Position numbers and translations under genes: made by a program. Under the pieces are notes generated by a model. It was given only the letters and a program-made list of their open reading frames with translations, was not told the origin of the DNA and ran no database searches. Of a stretch of DNA of 37,069 nt, positions 32,351-37,069 are shown in pieces; within the stretch, counting starts at the first letter, position 1, and each line of letters opens with the position of its first letter. This DNA is from Chitinibacter tainanensis DSM 15459 (GTDB lineage Bacteria; Pseudomonadota; Gammaproteobacteria; Burkholderiales; Chitinibacteraceae), in contig NZ_AUCN01000002.1 of NCBI RefSeq assembly GCF_000429785.1, forward strand, positions 1 to 37,069, in the 5' to 3' direction.

Positions 32351-34537
32351 ATGACGCAGACAAGCACGAGCAATGATGGATTTGGCTGGCATTTAGGCGA
32401 AGGGCAGGGGCATTTTGACCCGCTGCTGGATTGTCTGGTCGAAATTACCCGTGTACATGGTGAACCATGGACCGCCCAGGCGTTGGCGGCGGGTTTACCG
32501 CTGGTGAATAACCAGCTCACTCCTTCGCTACTGCCCCGAGCGGCGGCAAGGGCGGGCTTATCGGCACGGGTATTGCGGCAAAAGCTCGAAGATATTCCCG
32601 AGCGCTTATACCCAACGATTTTACTGCTGAATAACCACCGCGCTTGCGTGCTGCTAGAGCGACTGCCCGGTGCGAAATTCCGCGTGCGGTTTCCCGAAAG
32701 TGGTGAATCATCCGAGGTGCTGGAAGGCGCTGAGCTGCTGAAGCTTTACGCCGGCTTTGTCATCGTCGTGCGCCCGCGGTTTCGCTTTGATGCCCGCACT
32801 CCCGAAATGGGGCAGGTGCGCGAGCGGCATTGGTTCTGGGGCGCAATGTATGACAATTGGCGGATTTATCGCGACGCGCTGTTTGCCGCCTTGCTGATCA
32901 ATCTGTTTGCCTTGGCAATGCCGCTGTTTTCGATGAATGTCTACGACCGCGTGGTGCCCAATCACGCCGTCGAAACCCTGTGGGTGCTGGCGATTGGTGC
33001 GGTGCTGGTGCTGGGGTTTGATTTCGTATTGCGCACGGCACGCGGCTACATTCTGGATGTGGCCTCTAAGCGAATTGATGTAACGCTCTCCGGCCTGATT
33101 ATGGAGCGGGTGCTGGGCGTGAAAATGCAGGCCAAGCCGGCCTCGGTAGGTTCTTTCACCGCCAATTTGCGTGCGTTCGAGTCGGTGCGCGATTTTATTG
33201 CCTCTGCCTCGATCACCACCTTGGTTGATCTGCCTTTTGTACTGATTTTCTTCCTCGTTTTGACTTGGATTTCCCCGTGGTTGCTGTTGCCGCCGCTGGT
33301 GGGGTCTTTGCTGATTGTGTTGTTCTCGTGGCTGGCGCAGGACAAGATGAACCAGCTGGTGGAGCTGACCCAACGCGCGGCAGCGCAGCGCAATGCCACG
33401 CTGGTAGAGAGCATGGTGGGGTTGGAAACCATCAAGGTGATGCGGGCGGAGGGCGAAATGCAGCGCCGCTACGAGCGCGCCACCCGCTTTCTGGCGCAAA
33501 TTGGTGGCCGACTGAAGCTGATTTCAACCACCACGGTGAATTTCGCCCAGGCCGTAGCACAGCTGGTGTCGGTAGTGACGGTGATTGTTGGCGTGTATCT
33601 GCTGGTTGATGGTCAGATCTCAATGGGGGGCATTATTGCCGCCTCGATGCTGGCTGGGCGGGCGATGGCCCCGCTAGGCCAAGTCGCCGGTTTGCTGATG
33701 CAATACCAAAATGCCAAAACCTCGCTCGGCGCGGTGGAAAGCCATATGCAAATGCCGGTTGAACGGCCCGCAGATAGCGCTTTTCTGCATCGTGAGTCGT
33801 TCCGCGGCGAAATCGAGTTTCGCAATGTGTCGTTCACTTATCGCTCGACCGGGCGCGATGATCTGGCGCTGAAAAACGTCAGTTTCAAATTGAAGGCCGG
33901 TGAACGGGTGGGGATTATCGGCCGGGTAGGTTCGGGTAAAACCACGCTGGAAAAATTGATTCTGGGGCTGTATCAGCCCGATGAAGGCGCGGTCCTGATT
34001 GATGGGATCGACACCCGGCAGATTGATCCAGCTGAGCTACGCCAAGCCATTGGCTATGTGCCACAAGACCCGCTGCTGTTTTTTGGCTCGCTGAAACAGA
34101 ATATTGCCTTGGGCAGCAGTGCCTGCGATGACAGCCAGATTTTGGCCGCAGCCGAATTAGCGGGGATTGCCGAATTTGCCAACGCCAACCCGCGTGGTTT
34201 TGATATGCCGATTGGCGAGCGTGGCGAGTCGCTATCTGGCGGGCAACGGCAAGCGGTGGCCATTGCCCGGGCAGTCTTGAATGATCCGCCGGTCTTATTG
34301 CTGGATGAGCCAAGTAGCTCAATGGATCATCAAAGTGAAGAGCGGCTCAAGTCCAAGCTGCGCAGTTATCTGCCAGGCAAAACGCTACTGTTGGTGACGC
34401 ACCGTACCTCCTTGCTGGAGCTGGTTGATCGCTTGATAGTGATTGATCAGGGGCAGGTGATGGCCGATGGGCCGAAAGCCCAGGTGGTCGAAGCATTGCA
34501 GCAAGGGCGGATTGGCAAGGCAGGAGGGGGCGCATAA
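32351..34537 (+). CDS. lapB: Type I secretion ABC transporter (LapB-like permease/ATPase)
   Basis: This inner-membrane transporter powers export of a large adhesin from cytoplasm to outside. The 728-residue protein starts with a C39-peptidase-like domain (about 20-140) in which I do not see a catalytic Cys-His-Asp set, as expected for LapB-type exporters that do not cleave a leader. Six membrane helices follow (first LFAALLINLFALAMPLFSMNVYDRVVPN), then the ATPase domain with Walker A GRVGSGKTT (524-532, K530), signature LSGGQRQ (628-634) and Walker B LLLDEPSS (D652, E653). AGGA precedes the ATG by several bases. Its stop overlaps the start of the adaptor gene by one base (TAATG). The adhesin gene follows. 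Confidence 0.95.
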   Translation: MTQTSTSNDGFGWHLGEGQGHFDPLLDCLVEITRVHGEPWTAQALAAGLPLVNNQLTPSLLPRAAARAGLSARVLRQKLEDIPERLYPTILLLNNHRACVLLERLPGAKFRVRFPESGESSEVLEGAELLKLYAGFVIVVRPRFRFDARTPEMGQVRERHWFWGAMYDNWRIYRDALFAALLINLFALAMPLFSMNVYDRVVPNHAVETLWVLAIGAVLVLGFDFVLRTARGYILDVASKRIDVTLSGLIMERVLGVKMQAKPASVGSFTANLRAFESVRDFIASASITTLVDLPFVLIFFLVLTWISPWLLLPPLVGSLLIVLFSWLAQDKMNQLVELTQRAAAQRNATLVESMVGLETIKVMRAEGEMQRRYERATRFLAQIGGRLKLISTTTVNFAQAVAQLVSVVTVIVGVYLLVDGQISMGGIIAASMLAGRAMAPLGQVAGLLMQYQNAKTSLGAVESHMQMPVERPADSAFLHRESFRGEIEFRNVSFTYRSTGRDDLALKNVSFKLKAGERVGIIGRVGSGKTTLEKLILGLYQPDEGAVLIDGIDTRQIDPAELRQAIGYVPQDPLLFFGSLKQNIALGSSACDDSQILAAAELAGIAEFANANPRGFDMPIGERGESLSGGQRQAVAIARAVLNDPPVLLLDEPSSSMDHQSEERLKSKLRSYLPGKTLLLVTHRTSLLELVDRLIVIDQGQVMADGPKAQVVEALQQGRIGKAGGGA

Positions 34538-35967
34538 TGAATGCACCACACACACAGCCGGCCAAGCCCGGTTTCATCAAGCGTAGCTGGGAAAATCTGC
34601 GCAGCTTTAGCAATATGATGTTCGATCGGTATATCTTCTTTGCCGATGATCGTGATCTGATCGATGACTCTAACTATGTGGCCGATGCCACGCATACGAT
34701 TGCCGAGCAAAGCCCCTACAAGGCGCGGATTCTGATTCGGCTGTCTTTGCTGGCGGTACTGGTCCTGATTATTTGGGCTGCCCTGGCTGAGCTGGATGAA
34801 GTCACCAAAGGCGAGGGCAAGGTAATTCCTTCGCGGGAACTGCAGGTCATTCAGAGCCTAGATGGCGGTAGTGTGCAAGAGATTTTGGTGCGCGAGGGGC
34901 AGCAGGTCAAAAAAGGGCAGTTACTGCTGAAAATCGACCCAACCCGCTTTGTCTCGACCCTCAAAGAAAGCAATGCCCAGTATTTATCTTTGAAAGCCAA
35001 GGCCGCGCGACTGGAAGCACTCGCCAATGGTACGAGCCTGAATATGCCCGCTGAAGTCAGCAGCCAAGCGCCGCAAATCGCGGCACAAGAAGAAATGCTG
35101 TACCAATCTAAACGCTCGGAGCTGGATGCGTCGGTGGGCATCGCTCGCCAGCAGTTGAACCAACGTACGCAAGAGTTGAACGAAATCCGCGCGCGTCGCG
35201 AGCAGGCCGCCCAAGGCTATGAGCTGACCAAGAAAGAGCTGGACGCCACGCGGCCGTTGTTGAAATCGGGTGCGGTCTCGGATGTGGAAGTCTTGCGGCT
35301 GGAGCGGGATGTATCGCGCTATCAGGGCGAACGTGATAGCGCCGGGGCGCAAATTCCGCGCGTGCAGGCGGCGATGGCCGAGGCAAATCGGAAGATTCAG
35401 GAAGTGGAGCTGATTTTCCGCAACCAAGCCCGGACCGAGCTGGCCGAAACTAGCGGTAAGTTGAGCGCATTGTCAGCCGGTAGCGTTGGCTTGCAAGATC
35501 GGGTGAAGCAGTCTGAAATCCGCTCCCCCATGGATGGTACGGTCAAGCAATTGTTTGCTAATACCGTGGGCGGGGTGGTGCAGCCGGGTAAAGACATTAT
35601 CGAGATTGTGCCTGCGGGTGAAAGCCTGATGCTGGAAGTAAAAATCCAGCCGCGTGATATTGCTTTCCTGCGTCCGCAGCAAAAAGCCACCGTGAAGTTT
35701 AGTGCGTACGATTTTTCGGTCTATGGCGGGCTGGATGCCGAGGTGGTGCAGATCGGTGCCGATACGGTGAAAGACGAGAAAGGCAATGCCTTTTACCTGA
35801 TCCGCGTACGGACCTCAGAAGCTTTCCTGCACAAAGATGGCAAACGCTTGCCGATTATTCCGGGGATGGTGGCTGAAGTAGACATCCTCACCGGCAAGAA
35901 AACGGTGCTGTCGTATTTGCTCAAGCCCGTGTTGAAAGCAAAATCCAGTGCATTAACCGAACGCTAA
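34537..35967 (+). CDS. lapC: HlyD-family type I secretion adaptor (LapC-like)
   Basis: This 476-residue membrane-fusion protein links the ABC transporter with an outer-membrane TolC-type channel across the periplasm. It has one membrane helix (about 66-88, ILIRLSLLAVLVLIIWAALAELDEV), the first lipoyl half-motif (GGSVQEILVREGQQVKKGQLLLKID), and long coiled-coil hairpin regions in the middle. The second lipoyl half follows (SEIRSPMDGTVKQLFANTVGGVVQPGKDIIEIVP), then the beta-barrel domain PRDIAFLRPQQKATVKFSAYDFSVYGGL. It is translationally coupled to the transporter gene and ends at a terminator, so the adhesin gene starts from its own promoter. The outer-membrane partner is not in the window. 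Confidence 0.96.
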   Translation: MNAPHTQPAKPGFIKRSWENLRSFSNMMFDRYIFFADDRDLIDDSNYVADATHTIAEQSPYKARILIRLSLLAVLVLIIWAALAELDEVTKGEGKVIPSRELQVIQSLDGGSVQEILVREGQQVKKGQLLLKIDPTRFVSTLKESNAQYLSLKAKAARLEALANGTSLNMPAEVSSQAPQIAAQEEMLYQSKRSELDASVGIARQQLNQRTQELNEIRARREQAAQGYELTKKELDATRPLLKSGAVSDVEVLRLERDVSRYQGERDSAGAQIPRVQAAMAEANRKIQEVELIFRNQARTELAETSGKLSALSAGSVGLQDRVKQSEIRSPMDGTVKQLFANTVGGVVQPGKDIIEIVPAGESLMLEVKIQPRDIAFLRPQQKATVKFSAYDFSVYGGLDAEVVQIGADTVKDEKGNAFYLIRVRTSEAFLHKDGKRLPIIPGMVAEVDILTGKKTVLSYLLKPVLKAKSSALTER

Positions 35968-35989
35968 GCCATGCCGTCTGTCTGAAAAG

Positions 35990-36010
35990 CGCCCCGAATG
36001 GGGCGTTTTT
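35990..36010 (+). terminator. Terminator after the secretion-adaptor gene
   Basis: CGCCCC (35990-35995) pairs with GGGGCG (36000-36005) around GAAT and is followed by TTTTT. Confidence 0.8.
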
Positions 36011-36079
36011 CTTATGCCGTCAATAGAGGCATCGCCAGATTGTACTTTGGTACAGTCGAATTAAGACTATCCGTGTCCT

Positions 36080-36099
36080 AGGTTTAAAAAACCTTTTTT
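36080..36099 (+). promoter_or_regulatory. AT-rich terminator-like hairpin in the adhesin leader
   Basis: AGGTTT (36080-36085) pairs with AAACCT (36089-36094) around AAA and is followed by T6. It lies 25 nt before the adhesin start codon. If transcription begins upstream (TTGTAC at 36040 is a weak -35 candidate), this could attenuate it, but the stem is short and AT-rich. Confidence 0.3.
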
Positions 36100-36123
36100 C
36101 GGTTCAGCGGGTGGAGTTCGATC

Positions 36124-37069
36124 ATGGCCAGCACAGTTGCTAATAGTAAATCCGGTAGCGCACAGGGTATTGTTGTTGTTGCGGGCGAGGCGTTCATTCG
36201 CGATGCCACCGGTAAAGAGACCCCCGTTGTGACCGGCGATCAATTGCTGGAAGGTCAGGTGATTCATACCTCGGCCAACGGCCAAGTGACGCTGATGTTG
36301 CCTAATGGCCAACTGGTCGAGTTGGGTGCCGGGCGTGAGCTACTGCTTGATGCGGATTTGACTGGCAATCAGCCCATGGATGCGACCGAGGCTAAAGTCG
36401 CCTCAACGGATGCCAGCGCGGATCAGATTATTGCTGCGCTGAATGCCGGCCAGGATCTCAGCCAGGATCTGGAAGCCACCGCCGCAGGTCTGGGTGGCGC
36501 TGGTGGCTCGGATGAAGGCAGTGGCTTTGTTCGGCTGCTGCGCATCGCCGAAGCGGTGAACCCGGTAAGTTTCGATTTTGGCGAAAATCCACTGCCTACG
36601 GTTGAGATTACCATCCCGAGCGCTGTCTTGGCGGCCGAAAGCCTCGGCCTGCCTAGTGCCGAAATTCCAAATACCGATGGAGGCAGTGGTCTACCATCTT
36701 CAGACCCAAGCGACATGACGGTATTGGAAAGTGACGGCCCCGTGGCCGGCGACTTCACCGTCAAAGCCCCCGATGGCCTCAAAGAGGTCACCATTGGCAC
36801 CACCACCCTCACGCTCGCCCAGCTCAATGGCCTGAGCGGCACACCGGTCAGCATCAACACCGGCGAAGGCACACTCAAGCTCACCGGCTTTGATGCCGCC
36901 ACCGGCAAAGTCAGCTACACCTACGACCCGAACGTGCAGAGCAACACCAACAACGCCGACGTGATCGACAGCATCAGCGTGGTGGTTAAAGACAACAACA
37001 ACGTCACCGCCAGCGACACGCTGGACATTGCCATCAAAGACACGGCACCCGTGGCCAAAGATGACAGCA
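36124..37069 (+). CDS. LapA-like giant adhesin with retention module, N-terminal part
   Basis: The gene runs off the window; 315 codons are visible. Residues 1-130 form a LapA-type retention module: no signal peptide, IVVVAGEAFIRDATG, the beta-rich GDQLLEGQVIHTSANGQVTLMLPNGQLVELGAGRELLLDADL, then a di-alanine site TAAG (119-122), where a LapG-type protease is known to cut such adhesins. From about residue 205 a VCBS/Ig-like repeat begins, with FTVKAPDGLKEVTIG, LTLAQLNGL and LTGFDAATGKVSYTYDPN, then DSISVVVKDNNNVTASDTLDIAIKDTAPVAKDD. Long arrays of such repeats and a C-terminal secretion signal are expected downstream. GTGGAG lies 7 nt before the ATG. It is the likely cargo of the transporter just upstream. 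Confidence 0.93.
   Translation, partial: MASTVANSKSGSAQGIVVVAGEAFIRDATGKETPVVTGDQLLEGQVIHTSANGQVTLMLPNGQLVELGAGRELLLDADLTGNQPMDATEAKVASTDASADQIIAALNAGQDLSQDLEATAAGLGGAGGSDEGSGFVRLLRIAEAVNPVSFDFGENPLPTVEITIPSAVLAAESLGLPSAEIPNTDGGSGLPSSDPSDMTVLESDGPVAGDFTVKAPDGLKEVTIGTTTLTLAQLNGLSGTPVSINTGEGTLKLTGFDAATGKVSYTYDPNVQSNTNNADVIDSISVVVKDNNNVTASDTLDIAIKDTAPVAKDDS

Noticed and set aside
32708-33499. 263-codon minus-strand ORF opposite lapB
   Set aside because: It is antisense to the transporter's membrane domain, with a His/Gln/Arg-rich translation and no ribosome site.
35972-35986. Possible Neisseria-type DNA uptake sequence (GCCGTCTG...CTGAA)
   Set aside because: The match is interrupted by extra bases, and no further copies were noticed in the window.
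1-37069. CRISPR arrays, tRNA genes, insertion-sequence transposases or integrases
   Set aside because: No regularly spaced repeats, no tRNA cloverleaf and no transposase or integrase motifs were seen anywhere in the window.

Overview
The window reads as a stretch of a betaproteobacterial chromosome, most likely from the Neisseriales (Chromobacteriaceae/Chitinibacteraceae-like). This is inferred from the hemC-hemD-hemX-hemY cluster, a type II (APH-fold) homoserine kinase, a FimV-type polar protein, PEP-CTERM proteins and the general look of the proteins; no database search was possible. Most of the window is ordinary housekeeping DNA with short intergenic gaps and good rho-independent terminators. 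Accessory DNA is concentrated at about 18.0-26.6 kb and at the right end.

Layout. 1-300: the 3' end of a 5S rRNA gene (the end of an rRNA operon) followed by two strong terminators. 300-2020: a structured non-coding leader and glmU. 2057-5432: two surface lipoproteins, one with a lamin-tail-like domain and a metzincin zinc site, the other with four DUF4397 repeats. 5492-10374: a UPF0149 protein, ychF, yggX, ppk1 and a 51-codon ORF. 10391-14330 (minus): hemC-hemD-hemX-hemY with overlapping or nearly touching ends. 14424-17925 (minus): fimV and a membrane acyltransferase. 18.1-21.4 kb: mostly minus-strand accessory genes, namely a GyrI-like domain protein, free methionine-(R)-sulfoxide reductase, a three-helix membrane protein without an ATG, a glutathione S-transferase and a lipoprotein. 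21.6-25.0 kb: two PEP-CTERM proteins, a lipoprotein and a LuxR-family regulator, with an 18-bp palindrome in the divergent control region. 25.0-25.8 kb: a gene-free, repeat-like region. 25.8-29.4 kb (minus): polA with an AT-rich two-helix membrane protein translationally coupled to its end. 29.4-32.3 kb (plus): a DUF2782 protein, homoserine kinase and a GlcD/D2HGDH-type FAD dehydrogenase. 32.35-37.07 kb: a LapB-type type I secretion ABC transporter, its HlyD/LapC-type adaptor, and the start of a very large LapA-like adhesin that runs off the window.

How the genes fit together. The hem genes carry out and support tetrapyrrole synthesis from porphobilinogen to uroporphyrinogen III and beyond. 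lapB-lapC plus the adhesin form a dedicated secretion and retention unit for a biofilm adhesin; the adhesin keeps a TAAG site of the kind cut by LapG-type proteases. The PEP-CTERM/lipoprotein/LuxR block looks like a self-regulated surface locus whose exosortase must lie elsewhere. The best candidates for new biology are this LuxR/PEP-CTERM locus with its operator-like palindrome, the membrane protein coupled to polA, the ATG-less membrane protein at 19.4-19.8 kb, and the structured DNA upstream of glmU. Several short ORFs listed here would be missed by a minimum-length or ATG-only gene call.
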